From the NCBI RefSeq assembly GCF_051401765.1, contig NW_027480422.1, forward strand, positions 22,648,001-22,712,000: a stretch of DNA of 64,000 nt, written 5' to 3'. Of the stretch, positions 37,886-50,658 are shown piece by piece. The translations under genes and the position numbers were made by a program. Below the pieces are notes generated by a model. The model worked only from the letters and a program-made list of their open reading frames with translations, was not told the origin of the DNA and searched no databases. Position 1 is the stretch's first letter; each line of letters starts with the position of its first letter. This DNA is from Calliopsis andreniformis (lineage: Eukaryota > Arthropoda > Insecta > Hymenoptera > Andrenidae).

Positions 37886-40800
37886 TGACCATAACTTTCA
37901 TACTAGTTGCAATTATTCGTTTTATACCGTGGAAAAACTGTTGTATTTATATTGTATTTTATGCGTCTGGAGTTGTTTTCTAAGGCCCTAACTATTCGAT
38001 GTGATGGACCAACGCCCTAGAGTGAAGCCTAGGTTGCTCGGAAAGTAGAAATGACCATTGCCTCCACACTGTTTGCAATTATTCCTGTTATACAAGGGAA
38101 AAACTGCTGTATTTATATTGTATTTTATGCTTCTGGCGTTGACTTCCTGGGCCCTAACTATTCTATCTGGAGGAGCAACGCCATAGAGTGAAGCCTAGGT
38201 TGCCGGGAATGCAGAAATGACCATTACTTCCACACTGTTTGCAATTATTCCTGTTATACAAAGGAAAAACTGTTGTATTTATGTTGTATTTTATGCTTCT
38301 GGCATTGACTTCTAAGGCCCTAACTATTCGATGTGGTGGAGCAACGCCCTAGAGTGAAGCCTAGGTTGCCCGGAACGTAGAAATGACCATAGCTTTCACA
38401 CTGGTTGCAATTATTCCTGTTATACAAGGGAAAAACTGTTATATTTATATTGTATTTTATGCTTCTGGCGTTGACTTCTAAGGTCCAAGCTATTCGATCT
38501 GGTGGAGCAACGCTCTAGAGTGAAGCCTAGGTTGCCTGGAACGTAGAAATGACCTTTACTTTCACACTGTTTGCAAATATACATTATATACGATGGAAAA
38601 GCTGTTGTATTTATATTGTATTTTATTCTTCTGGCGTTGAATTCTTAGGCCCTAACTATTCGATCTGGTGGAGCAACGCCCTAGAGTGAAGCCTAGGTTT
38701 CCCGGAATGTAGAAATGACCATCACTCTCACACTGATTGCCATCATTCTTGTTATACGATGGAAAAACTGTTGTATCTATATTGTATTTTATGCCCCTGG
38801 CGTTCACTCCTAAGGTCGTAGATATTCGATGTGGTGGAGCAACGCCCTAGTGTGAAGCCTAGGTTGCCCGGAACGTAGAAATGACCATTACCTCCACACT
38901 GTTTGCAATTATTCCTGTTATACAAGGGAAAAACTGTTGTATTTATATTGTATTTTATGCTTCTGGCGTTGATTTCCTGGGCCCTAACTATTCTATCTGG
39001 AGGAGCAACGCCATAGAGTGAAGCCTAGGTTGCCGGGAATGCAGAAATGACCATCACTTTCACACTGGTCGCAATTATTCCTGTTATACGATGGACAAAC
39101 TGTTGGATTTTTAATGTACTTTATGCTTCTGGCGTTGACTTCTAAGGCCCTATGTATTCGATCTGGTGGAGTAATTCCTCAGTGTTAACTCTAGGATGCC
39201 CGGAACGTAGAAATGGCCGTTACTTTCACACTGGTTGCAATTACTCATTTTATACGATGGAAAAACTGTTGTACATATATCGTATTTTATGCTTCTGGCA
39301 TTGACTTTTTAGGCCCTAACTATTGGATCTGGTGGAGAAACGCCCTAGGGTGAAGCCTAGGTTGCCCGGAACGTAGAAATGACCATCACTCTTACACTGG
39401 TTGCAACTATTCTTGCTTTACGATGGAAAAGCTGTTGTATTTATTTTGTATTTTATGCCCCTGGCGTTGACTCATAAGGCCGTAGCTATTCGATGTGGTG
39501 GAGCAACGCCCTAGAGTGAAGCCCAGGTTGCCCGGAACTTAGAAATGACCATCACCTTCACTCTGGTTGCAATTATTCCTGTTATTCGATGGAAAAACTG
39601 TGGCATTTATATTGTATTTTATGCTTCTGGCGTAGGCTTCATAGGCCCTAACTATTCGATGTGGTGGAGAAACGCCCTAGAGTGAAGCCTAGGTTGCTCG
39701 GATAGTAGAAATGACAATTACCTCCACACTGTTTGCAACTATTCGTTTTATACAATGGAAAAACTGTGGTATTTATATTGTTTTTTATAGTTATGGCGTT
39801 GACTTCTAAGGGCGTAGCTATTCGATGTGGTGGAGCAACGCCCTAGAGTGAAGCCTAGGTTGCCCGGAACGTAGAAGTGACCATACCATTCACACTGGTT
39901 GCAATTATTCCTGTTATACAAGGGAAAAACTGTTGTATTTATATTGTATTTTATGCGTCTGGAGTTGTTTTCTAAGGCCCTAACTATTCGACCTGGTGGA
40001 CCAACGCCCTGGAGTGAAGCCTAGGTTGCACGGAACGTAGAAATGACCATGTCTTTCACACTGGTTGCAATTATTCGTATTATACGGTGGAAAAACTGTT
40101 GTATTTATTTTGTATTTTATGCTTCTGGTGTAAACTTCTTAGGCCCTACTATTCGATCTGGAGGAACAACGCCCTAGAGTGAAGCCTAGGTTGCCGGGAA
40201 CGTAGAAATGACTATAACCTTCATACTGATTGCAATTATTCTTGTTATACGATGGAAAAACTGTTGTATTTATTTTGTATTTTATGCCTCAGGCGTTGAC
40301 TCCAAAGGCCGTAGCTATTCGATGTGGTGGAGCAACGCCCTAGAGTGTAGCCTAGGTTGCCCGGAATGTAGAAATGACCATCACTTTCACACTGGTTGCA
40401 ATTATTCTTGTTCTACGATGGAAAAACTGTTGTATTTATCTTGTATTTTATGCCTCTGGCGTTGTCTCCTAAGGCCGTAGCTATTCGATGTGGTGGAGCA
40501 ACGCCCTAGCGTGAAGCCTAGGTTGCCCGAAACGTAGAAATAACCATTACTCCCACACTGTTTGCAATTATTCATTTTATACAATGGAAAAACTGTTGTA
40601 TTTATAATGTATTTTATAGTTATGGCGTTGACTTCTAAGGCCGTAGCTATTCGATGTGGTGGAGCAATGCCCTATAGTGAAGCCTAGGTTGCCCGGAACG
40701 CAGAAGTGACCATACCTTTCACACTGGTTGCAATTATTCCTGTTATACAAGGGAAAAACTGTTGTATTTATATTGTATTTTATGCGTCTGGAGTTGTTTT

Positions 40801-41019
40801 CTAAGGCCCAAACTATTCGACATGCTGGACCAACGCCCTGGAGTGAAGCCTAGGTTGCACGGAACGTAGAAATGCCCATTACTTTCACACTGTTTGCAAT
40901 TATTCATTTTATACATGGAAAAAACGGTTGTATTTCTATTGCGTTTTATGCTTCTGGCATTGACTTCTGAGGCCCTAGCTAATCGATGTGGTGGAGCAAC
41001 GCCATAGTGCGAAACCTAG
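37886..41019 (+). repeat. Mosaic segment with 5- and 29-monomer spaced copies
   Basis: TTCCTGGGCCCTAACTATTC with GAGGAGCAACGCCATAG and GCCGGGAATGCAG occurs near 38150 and again near 38980, five monomers apart. The stretch 38650-40200 is related to 43465-44690; the offset changes from 4813 to 4315 bp, meaning three monomers are missing in the later copy. The segment 40440-40960 returns at 45255 and 47080. A CENP-B-box-like site lies at 40073-40089. Confidence 0.83.
40073..40089 (+). other. CENP-B-box-like 17-mer, 8 of 9 essential bases
   Basis: The sequence ATTCGTATTATACGGTG fits the CENP-B box core NTTCGNNNNANNCGGGN at T, T, C, G, A, C, G and G. Only the last essential G is T. In monomer coordinates it covers 85-101. 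Whether any protein binds it is unknown. Confidence 0.4.
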
Positions 41020-41730
41020 GTTGCTCGGAACGTAGAAATGACCATTACTTTCACACTGGTTGCAATTATTCATTTTATACGATGGAAAAACTGTTGTACA
41101 TATATCGTATTTTATGCTTCTGGCGTTGAATTCTATGTCCCTAACTATGCGATCTGGTGGAGCAACACCGTACAGTTAAGTCTAGGTTGCCCGCAACGTA
41201 GAAATGACCTTTACTTTCACACTGTTTGCAAATATACATTATATACGATGGAAAAGCTGTTGTATTAATATTGTATTTTATTCTTCTGGCGTTGAATTCT
41301 AAGTCCCTAGCTATTCGATCTGGTGGAGCAACGCCATAGGGTGAAGCCTAGGTTACCCGGAACGTGGAAATGACCAGTACTTTCACACTAGTTGCAGTTA
41401 TTCCTGTTATACTATGGAAAAACTGTTGCATTCTTATTGTATTTTATGCTTCAGGCGTTAAATTCTAAGTCCCTAACTATGCGATCTGGTGGAGCAACGC
41501 CCTACAGCTAAGACTAGGTTGCCCGGAACGTAGAAATGACATTTACCTTCACACTCTTTGCAAATATACATCATATACGATGGAAAAGCTGTTGTATTTC
41601 TATTGTATTTTATGCTTCTGGCGTTGTCTTCTTAGGCCCTAACTATTCGATCTGGTGGAACAACGCCCTAGAGTGAAGCCTAGGCTGCCCGGACCGTAGA
41701 AATGACCATAACTTTCACGCTGGTTGCAAT
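41020..41730 (+). repeat. Block with a distant copy at ~53000-53350
   Basis: ACATATATCGTATTTTATGC, AACACCGTACAGTTAAGTC and the AAATATACATTATATACG subtype occur here and again from about 53000. The distance is 11950 bp (72 monomers) at first and 11618 bp (70 monomers) later, so two monomers differ between the copies. Confidence 0.83.
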
Positions 41731-43464
41731 TATTGTTTTTATACAATGGAAAACCTGTTCTATTTATTTTGTATTCTAAGCTTCGGGCGTTGACTTCTTA
41801 GGCCCTAACTATTCGCTCTGGTGGAGCAACGCCCTCGGGTGAAGCCTAGGTTGCGCGGAACGAAGAAATGACCATCACTTTCACACTGGTAGCAATTATT
41901 CTTGTTATACGATGGAAAAACTGTTGTATTTATTTTGTATTCTATGCCTCTGGCGTTGACTCCTAAGGCCGTAGCTATTCGATGTGGTGGAGCAACGCCC
42001 TAGGGTGAAGCCTAAGTGGCCCGGAACGTAGAAATGACCATGTCTTTCTCACTGGTTGCAATTATTCCTGTTTTACGATGGAAAAACTGTTGTATTTATA
42101 TTGTATTTTAACCTTCTGGCGTTGACTTCTAAGGCCGTAGCTATTCGATGTGGTGCATCAACGCCCTGGAGTGAAGCCTAGGTTGCACTGATAGTAGAAA
42201 TGACCATATCTTTCACACTGGTTGCAATTATTCCTGTTAATCGATGGAAAAACTGTTGTATCTCTATTGTATTTTATGCTTCTGGCGTTGACTTCTTAGG
42301 CCCTAACTATTCGATCTGGCGGAGCAACGCCCTAGAGAGAAGCCTAGATTTCCCGGAACGTAGAAGTGACCATTACCTTCAGGCATGTTGCAATTGTTCC
42401 TGTTATACAATGAAAGGACTGTTGTATTTTTCTGGTGTTTTATGCGTCTGGAGTTGTTTTCTAAGGCCCTAACTATTCGACCTGGTGGAGCAACGCCCTA
42501 GAGTGAAGCCTAGGTTGCACGGAACGTAGAAATGCCCATTACTTTCACACTGGTTGTAATTATTCCTGTTATACGATGGAATAACTGTTGTATTTATGTT
42601 GTATTTTATGCTTCTGGCGTTGACTTCTAAGGCCGCAGCTATCCGATGTGGTGGAGCAACGCCCTAGAGTGAAGCCTAGGTTGCCCGGAACGTAGAAGTG
42701 ACCATTACTTTCACACTGGTTGTAATTATTCCTTTTATACGATGTAATAACTGTTGTATTTTTATTTCATTTTGTGCTTCGGGCGTTGACTTCTTAGGCC
42801 CTAACTATTCGCTCTGGTGGAGCAACGCCCTCGGGTGAAGCCTAGGTTGCGCGGAACGAAGAAATGACCATCACTTTCACACTGGTAGCAATTATTCTTG
42901 TTATACGATGGAAAAACTGTTGTATTTATTTTGTATTCTATGCCTCTGGCGTTGACTCCTAAGGCCGTAGCTATTCGATGTGGTGGAGCAACGCCCTAGG
43001 GTGAAGCCTAAGTTGCCCGGAACGTATAAATGACCATGTCTTTCACACTGGTTGCAATTATTCCTGTTTTACGATGGAAAAACTGTTGTATTTATATTGT
43101 ATTTTAACCTTCTGGCGTTGACTTCTAAGGCCGTAGCTATTCGATCTGGTGGAGCAACGCCCTCGGGTGAAGCCTAGGTTGCCCGGAACGTAGAAATGAC
43201 CATAACTTTCATACTGGTTGCAATTATTCGTTTTATACCGTGGAAAAACTGTTGTATTTATATTGTATTTTATGCGTCTGGAGTTGTTTACTAAGGCCCT
43301 AACCATTCGGCCTGGTGGACCAACGCCCTAGAGTGAAGCCTAGGTTGCACGGAACGTAGAAATGCCCATTACTATCACACTGGTTGTAATTATTCCTGTT
43401 ATACGATGGAATAACTCTTGTATTTTTATTTTATTTTGGGCTTCTGGCGTTGACTTCTAAGGTC
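41731..43464 (+). repeat. Segment carrying the GCGCGGAACGAAG cassette (copies 1 and 2)
   Basis: A cassette with GCCCTCGGGTGAAGCC, GCGCGGAACGAAG and CACTGGTAGCAATTATTC starts near 41841 and again near 42837, six monomers apart. Further copies start near 45824 (18 monomers on) and 48479 (16 monomers on). A related stretch, 41700-42620, is copied at 48339-49250 at an offset of 6638 bp (40 monomers). Confidence 0.85.
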
Positions 43465-44514
43465 CTAACTATTCGATCTGGTGGAGCAACGCCCTAGAGT
43501 GAAGCCTAGGTTTCCCGGAATGTAGAAATGACCATCACTCTCACACTGATTGCCATCATTCTTGTTATACGATGGAAAAACTGTTGTATCTATATTGTAT
43601 TTTATGCCCCTGGCGTTCACTCCTAAGGTCGTAGATATTCGATGTGGTGGAGCAACGCCCTAGTGTGAAGCCTAGGTTGCCCGGAACGTAGAAATGACCA
43701 TTACCTCCACACTGTTTGCAATTATTCCTGTTATACAAGGGAAAAACTGTTGTATTTATATTGTATTTTATGCTTCTGGCGTTGACTTCCTGGGCCCTAA
43801 CTATTCTATCTGGAGGCGCAACGCCATAGAGTGAAGCCTAGGTTGCCCGGAACTTAGAAATGACCATCACCTTCACTCTGGTTGCAATTATTCCTGTTAT
43901 ACGAAGGAAAAACTGTGGCATTTATATTGTATTTTATGCTTCTGGCGTAGGCTTCATAGGCCCTAACTATTCGATGTGGTGGAGAAACGCCCTAGAGTGA
44001 AGCCTAGGTTGCTCGGAAAGTAGAAATGACAATTACCTCCACACTGTTTGCAACTATTCGTTTTATACAATGGAAAAACTGTGGTATTTATATTGTTTTT
44101 TATAGTTATGGCGTTGACTTCTAAGGGAGTAGCTATTCGATGTGGTGGAGCAACGCCCTAGAGTGAAGCCTAGGTTGCCCGGAACGTAGAAGTGACCATA
44201 CTATTCACACTGGTTGCAATTATTCCTGTTATACAAGGGAAAAACTGTTGTATTTATATTGTATTTTATGCGTCTGGAGTTGTTTTCTCAGACCCTAACT
44301 ATTCGACCTGGTGGACCAACGCCGTGGAGTGAAGCCTAGGTTGCACGGAACGTAGAAATGACCATGTCTTTCACACTGGTTGTAATTATTCCTGTTATAC
44401 GATGGAAAAACTGTTGTATTTATTTTGTATTTTATGCTTCTGGCGTTGACTTCTAAGGCCGCAGCTATTCGATGTGGTGGAGCAACGCCCTAGAGTGAAG
44501 CCTAGGTTGCCCGG
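43465..44514 (+). repeat. Second copy of the 38.65 kb segment, shortened
   Basis: It repeats the CCCGGAATGTAG / CACTGATTGCCATCATTC monomer of 38700 and the CTGTGGCATTTATATTG monomer of 39595, but three monomers between them are absent. It continues with TTATAGTTATGGCGTTGAC and GTTTTCTCAGACCC variants. Confidence 0.82.
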
Positions 44515-46339
44515 AACGTAGAAATGACAATACGTTTCACACTGGTTGCAATTATTCGTATTATACGGTGGAAAAACTGTTGTATTTATTTTGTATTTTA
44601 TGCTTCTGGTGTAAACTTCTTAGGCCCTACTATTCGATCTGGAGGAACAACGCCCTAGAGTGAAGCCTAGGTTGCCGGGAACGTAGAAATGACTATATCC
44701 TTCATACTGATTGCAATTATTCTTGTTATACGATGGAAAAACTGTTGTATTTATATTATATTTTATGCTTCAGACGTTGACTTCTAAGGCCGTAGCTATT
44801 CGATGTGGTGGAGCAATGCCCTAGAGTGAAGCCTAGGATGCCCGCAACGTAGAAATGACCATATCTTTCACACTGTTTGCAATTATTCTTGTTCTACGAT
44901 GGAAAAACTGTTGTATTTATCTTGTATTTTATGCCTCTGGCGTTGTCTCCTAAGGCCGTAGCTATTCGATGTCGTGGAGCAACACCCTAGAGTGAAGCCT
45001 AGGTTGCCCGCAATGTAGAAATGACCATGTCTTTCACACTGGTTGCAATTATTCCTGTTATACGATGGAAAAACTGTTGTATTTATATTATATTTTATGC
45101 TTCAGACGTTGACTTCTAAGGCCGTGGCTATTCGATGTGGTGGAATAATGCCCTAGAGTGAAGCCTAGGAAGCCCGCAACGTAGAAATGACCATATCTTT
45201 CACACTGTTTGCAATTATTCCTGTTATACGATTGAAAAACTGTTGTACTTATATTGTATGTTATGCCTCTGGCGTTGACTCCTAACGCCGTAGCTATTCG
45301 ATGTGGTGGAGCAACGCCCTAGCGTGAAGCCTAGGTTGCCCGAAACGTAGAAATAACCATTACTCCCACGCTGTTTGCAATTATTCATTTTATACAATGG
45401 AAAAACTGTTGTATTTATAATGTATTTTATAGTTATGGCGTTGACTTCTAAGGCCGTAGCTATTCGATGTGGTGGAGCAATGCCCTATAGTGAAGCCTAG
45501 GTTGCCCGGAACGCAGAAGTGACCATACCTTTCACACTGGTTGCAATTATTCCTGTTATACAAGGGAAAAACTGTTGTATTTATATTGTATTTTATGCGT
45601 CTGGAGTTGTTTTCTAAGGCCCAAACTATTCGACATGCTGGACCAACGCCCTGGAGTGAAGCCTAGGTTGCACGGAACGTAGAAATGCCCATTACTTTCA
45701 CACTGGTTGTAATTATTGGTTTTATACAATGGAAAACCTGTTCTATTTATTTTGTATTCTAAGCTTCGGGCGTTGACTTCTTAGGCCCTAACTATTCGCT
45801 CTGGTGGAGCAACGCCCTCGGGTGAAGCCTAGGTTGCGCGGAACGAAGAAATGACCATCACTTTCACACTGGTAGCAATTATTCTTGTTATACGATGGAA
45901 AAACTGTTGTATTTATTTTGTATTCTGTGCCTCTGGCGTTGACTCCTAAGGCCGTAGCTATTCGATGTGTTGGAGCAACGCCCTAGGGTGAAGCCTAAGT
46001 TGCCCGGAACGTAGAAATGACCATGTCTTTCACACTGGTTGCAATTATTCCTGTGTTACGATGGAAAAACTGTTGTATTTATATTGTATTTTAACCTTCT
46101 GGCGTTGACTTCTAAGGCCGTAGCTATTCGATGTGGTGCACCAACGCCCTGGAGTGAAGCCTAGGTTGCACTGATAGTAGAAATGACCATATCTTTCACA
46201 CTGGTTGCAATTATTCCTGTTATACAAGGGAAAAACTGTTGTATTTATATTGTATTTTATGCGTCTGGAGTTGTTTTCTCAGGCCCTAACTATTCGACCT
46301 GGTGGACCAACGCCCTGGAGTGAAGCCTAGGTTGCACGG
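44515..46339 (+). repeat. 11-monomer unit (second locus), copy 1
   Basis: 1825 bp from GACAATACGTTTCACACTGG (44526) to the start of its copy. It contains a two-monomer internal duplication of the TTCAGACGTTGACTTC / AGGATGCCCGCAACG pair (near 44765 and 45095) and a CENP-B-box-like site at 44554-44570. Only the first 1.2 kb or so is repeated downstream. Confidence 0.88.
44554..44570 (+). other. CENP-B-box-like 17-mer, 8 of 9 essential bases
   Basis: Same 17 bases and same monomer position as at 40073-40089, in a monomer that is near-consensus elsewhere. The site belongs to the 11-monomer unit and is therefore duplicated at 46379. Confidence 0.4.
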
Positions 46340-47537
46340 AACGTAGAAATGACAATACGTTTCACACTGGTTGCAATTATTCGTATTATACGGTGGAAAA
46401 ACTGTTGTATTTATTTTGTATTTTATGCTTCTGGTGTAAACTTCTTAGGCCCTACTATTCGATCTGGAGGAACAACGCCCTAGAGTGAAGCCTAGGTTGC
46501 CGGGAACGTAGAAATGACTATAACCTTCATACTGATTGCAATTATTCTTGTTATACGATGGAAAAACTGTTGTATTTATATTATATTTTATGCTTCAGAC
46601 GTTGACTTCTAAGGCCGTAGCTATTCGATGTGGTGGAGCAATGCCCTAGAGTGAAGCCTAGGATGCCCGCAACGTAGAAATGACCATATCTTTCACACTG
46701 TTTGCAATTATTCTTGTTCTACGATGGAAAAACTGTTGTATTTATCTTGTATTTTATGCCTCTGGCGTTGTCTCCTAAGGCCGTAGCTATTCGATGTCGT
46801 GGAGCAACACCCTAGAGTGAAGCCTAGGTTGCCCGCAATGTAGAAATGACCATGTCTTTCACACTGGTTGCAATTATTCCTGTTATACGATGGAAAAACT
46901 GTTGTATTTATATTATATTTTATGCTTCAGACGTTGACTTCTAAGGCCGTAGCTATTCGATGTGGTGGAGCAATGCCCTAGAGTGAAGCCTAGGATGCCC
47001 GCAACGTAGAAATGACCATATCTTTCACACTGTTTGCAATTATTCCTGTTATACGATTGAAAAACTGTTGTACTTATATTGTATGTTATGCCTCTGGCGT
47101 TGACTCCTAACGCCGTAGCTATTCGATGTGGTGGAGCAACGCCCTAGCGTGAAGCCTAGGTTGCCCGAAACGTAGAAATAACCATTACTCCCACACTGTT
47201 TGCAATTATTCATTTTATACAATGGAAAAACTGTTGTATTTATAATGTATTTTATAGTTATGGCGTTGACTTCTAAGGCCGTAGCTATTCGATGTGGTGG
47301 AGCAATGCCCTATAGTGAAGCCTAGGTTGCCCGGAACGCAGAAGTGACCATACCTTTCACACTGGTTGCAATTATTCCTGTTATACAAGGGAAAAACTGT
47401 TGTATTTATATTGTATTTTATGCGTCTGGAGTTGTTTTCTAAGGCCCAAACTATTCGACATGCTGGACCAACGCCCTGGAGTGAAGCCTAGGTTGCACGG
47501 AACGTAGAAATGCCCATTACTTTCACACTGGTTGTAA
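46340..47537 (+). repeat. 11-monomer unit (second locus), copy 2, partial
   Basis: Matches 44515-45713 at an offset of 1825 bp, with scattered differences such as GGATGCCCGC here against GGAAGCCCGC near 45167. The match stops in TTGTAATTAT, where this copy reads CCCTTTTATACG and the first reads TGGTTTTATACAATGG. A CENP-B-box-like site lies at 46379-46395. Confidence 0.88.
46379..46395 (+). other. CENP-B-box-like 17-mer, 8 of 9 essential bases
   Basis: Copy of the site at 44554-44570, carried by the 1825-bp duplication. It matches all essential CENP-B box bases except the last G. Confidence 0.4.
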
Positions 47538-49861
47538 TTATCCCTTTTATACGATGTAATAACTGTTGTATCTTTATTTCATTTTGTACTTCTGGCGTTG
47601 ACTTCTAAGGTCCTAGCTATTCGATCTGGTGGAGCAACGCTCTAGGGTGAAGCCTAGGTTGCCCGGAACTTATAAATGACCATCTCCTTCACTCTGGTTG
47701 CAATTATTCCTGTTATACGATTCAAAAACTGTGGTATTTATATTGTATTTTATGCTTCTGGCGTAGGCTTCGTAGGCCCTAACTATTCGATCTGGGGCAA
47801 CCACGCCCTAGACTGAAGCCTAGGTTGCCCGGAACTTAGAAATGACCATCACCTTCACTCTGGTTGCAATTATTCCTGTTATACAATGGAAAAACTGTTG
47901 TATTTATATTGTTTTTTATAGTTATGGCGTTGACTTCTAAGGCCGTAGCTATTCGATGTGGTGGAGCAATGCCATAGAGTGAAGCCTAGGATGCCCGCAA
48001 CGTAAAAATGACCATACCTTTCATACTGTTTGCAATTATTCCTGTTATACGTTTGAAAAACTGTTGTATTTATATTTTATTTTATGCTTCTGGCGTTGAC
48101 TTCCTGGGCCCTAACTATTCTATCTGGAGGAGCAACGCCCTAGGGTGAAGCCTAGGTTGCCCGGAATGCAGAAATGACCATCACTCTCACACTGGTTGCA
48201 ATTATTCCTGTTATACGATGGAAAAGCTGTTGTATTTCTATTGTATTTTATGCTTCTGGCGTTGTCTTCTTAGGCCCTAACTATTCGATCTGGTGGAACA
48301 ACGCCCTAGAGTGAAGCCTAGGCTGCCCGGACCGTAGAAATGACCATAACTTTCACGCTGGTTGCAATTATTGGTTTTATACAATGGAAAACCTGTTCTA
48401 TTTATTTTGTAGTCTAAGCTTCGGGCGTTGACTTCTTAGGCCCTAACTATTCGCTCTGGTGGAGCAACGCCCTCGGGTGAAGCCTAGGTTGCGCGGAACG
48501 AACAAATGACCATCACTTTCACACTGGTAGCAATTATTCTTGTTATACGATGGAAAAACTGTTGTATTTATTTTGTATTCTATGCCTCTGGCGTTGACTC
48601 CTAAGGCCGTAGCTATTCGATGTGGTGGAGCAACGCCCTAGGGTGAAGCCTAAGTTGCCCGGAACGTAGAAATGACCATGTCTTTCACACTGGTTGCAAT
48701 GATTCCTGTTTTACGATGGAAAAACTGTTGTATTTATATTGTATTTTAACCTTCTGGCGTTGACTTCTAAGGCCGTAGCTATTCGATGTGGTGCATCAAC
48801 GCCCCGGAGTGAAGCCTAGGTTGCAGTGATAGTAGAAATGACCATATCTTTCACACTGGTTGCAATTATTCCTGTTAATCGATGGAAAAACTGTTGTATC
48901 TCTATTGTATTTTATGCTTCTGGCGTTGACTTCTTAGGCCCTTACTATTCGATCTGGCGGAGCAACGCCCTAGAGAGAAGCCTAGATTTCCCGGAACGTC
49001 GAAGTGACCATTACCTTCAGGCATGTTGCAATTGTTCCTGTTATACAATGAAAGGACTGTTGTATTTTTCTTGTGTTTTATGCGTCTGGAGTTGTTTTCT
49101 AAGGCCCTAACTATTCGACCTGGTGGAGCAACGCCCTAGAGTGAAGCCTAGGTTGCACGGAACGTAGAAATGCCCATTACTTGCACACTGGTTGTAATTA
49201 TTCCTGTTATACGATAGAATAACTGTTGTATTTATGTTGTATTTTATGCTTCTGGTGTAGACTTCTTAGGCCCTAGCTATTCGATCTGGAGGAACAACGC
49301 CCTAGAGTGAAGCCTAGGTTGCCCGGACCGTAGAAATGACCATAACTTTCACGCTGGTTGCAATTATTGGTTTTATACAATGGAAAACCTGTTCTATTTA
49401 TTTTGTATTCTAAGCTTCGGGCGTTGACTTCTTAGGCCCTTACTATTCGATCTGGCGGAGCAACGCCCTAGAGAGAAGCCTAGATTTCCCGGAACGTAGA
49501 AGTGACCATTACCTTCAGGCATGTTGCAATTGTTCCTGTTATACAATGAAAGGACTGTTGTATTTTTCTTGTGTTTTATGCGTCTGGAGTTGTTTTCTAA
49601 GGCCCTAACTATTCGACCTGGTGGAGCAACGCCCTAGAGTGAAGCCTAGGTTGCACGGAACGTAGAAATGCCCATTACTTTCACACTGGTTGTAATTATT
49701 CCTGTTATACGATGGAATAACTGTTGTATTTATGTTGTATTTTATGCTTCTGGTGTAGACTTCTTAGGCCCTAGCTATTCGATCTGGAGGAACAACGCCC
49801 TAGAGTGAAGCCTAGGTTGCCCGGAACGAAGAAATGACCATTACTTTCACACTGGTTGCAA
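47538..49861 (+). repeat. Mosaic with 40-monomer copy and 3-monomer duplication
   Basis: 48339-49250 copies 41701-42620 at 6638 bp. Within it, about 48930-49260 (GGCCCTTACTATTCG, GCCTAGATTTCCCGG, GAAAGGACTGTTG) is repeated at about 49430-49760, 498 bp later. The GGACCGTAG / TGGAAAACCTG monomer at 48335 returns at 49331, six monomers on. Confidence 0.85.
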
Positions 49862-50658
49862 TTATTCTTTTCATACGATGGGAAAACTGTTGTATTTTTA
49901 TTGTATTTTATGCTTCGGGCGTTGACTTCTAAGGCCGTAGCTATTCGATCTGGAAGAGCAACACCCTAGAGTTAAGTCTAGGATGTCCGGAACGTAGAAA
50001 TGGCCATTGCTTTCACGCTGGTTGCACTTATTCGTTTGATACGATGGAAAAGCTCTTGTACATATATCGTATTTTATGCTTCTAGCGTTGACTTCTAAGG
50101 ACATAACTATTCGATCTGGTGGAGCAACGCCCTAGGGTGAAGCCTAGGTTGCCCGGAACTTTGAAGTGACCATAACTTTCATACTGGTTGCAATTATCCG
50201 TTTTATAGCGTGGAAAAACTGTTGTATTTATTTTGTATTTTATGCGTCTGGAGTTGCTTTCTAAGGCCCTAACTATTCGACCTGGTGGACCAACGCCCTA
50301 GAGTGAAGCCTATGTTGCACGGAACGTAGAAATGCCCATTACTTTCACACTGGTTGTAATTATTCCTGTTATACGATGGAATAGCTGTTGTATTTTAATT
50401 TTATTTTGTGCTTCTGGCGTTGACTTCTAAGGCCCTTGCTATTCGATCTGGTGGAGCAACGCTCTAGAGTGAAGCCTAGGTTGCCCGGAACATAGAAATG
50501 ACCATCACCTTCACTCTGGTTGCAATTATTCCTGTTATACGATGGAAAAACTGTGGTATTTTTATTGTATTTTATGCTCCGGGCGTTGACTTCTGAGGTC
50601 CTAACTATTGGATATGCTGGAGCAACGCCCTAGAGTGAAGCCTAGGTTGCACGGAATG
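49862..50658 (+). repeat. 4.8-monomer block, copy 1 (copy 2 at 53348-54144)
   Basis: It starts at ATTCTTTTCATACGATGG and includes GATCTGGAAGAGCAACACC, TTCGTTTGATACGATGG, CTTCTAGCGTTGAC and GGATATGCTGGAGC. It is repeated 3486 bp downstream (21 monomers) with few changes. Confidence 0.88.
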
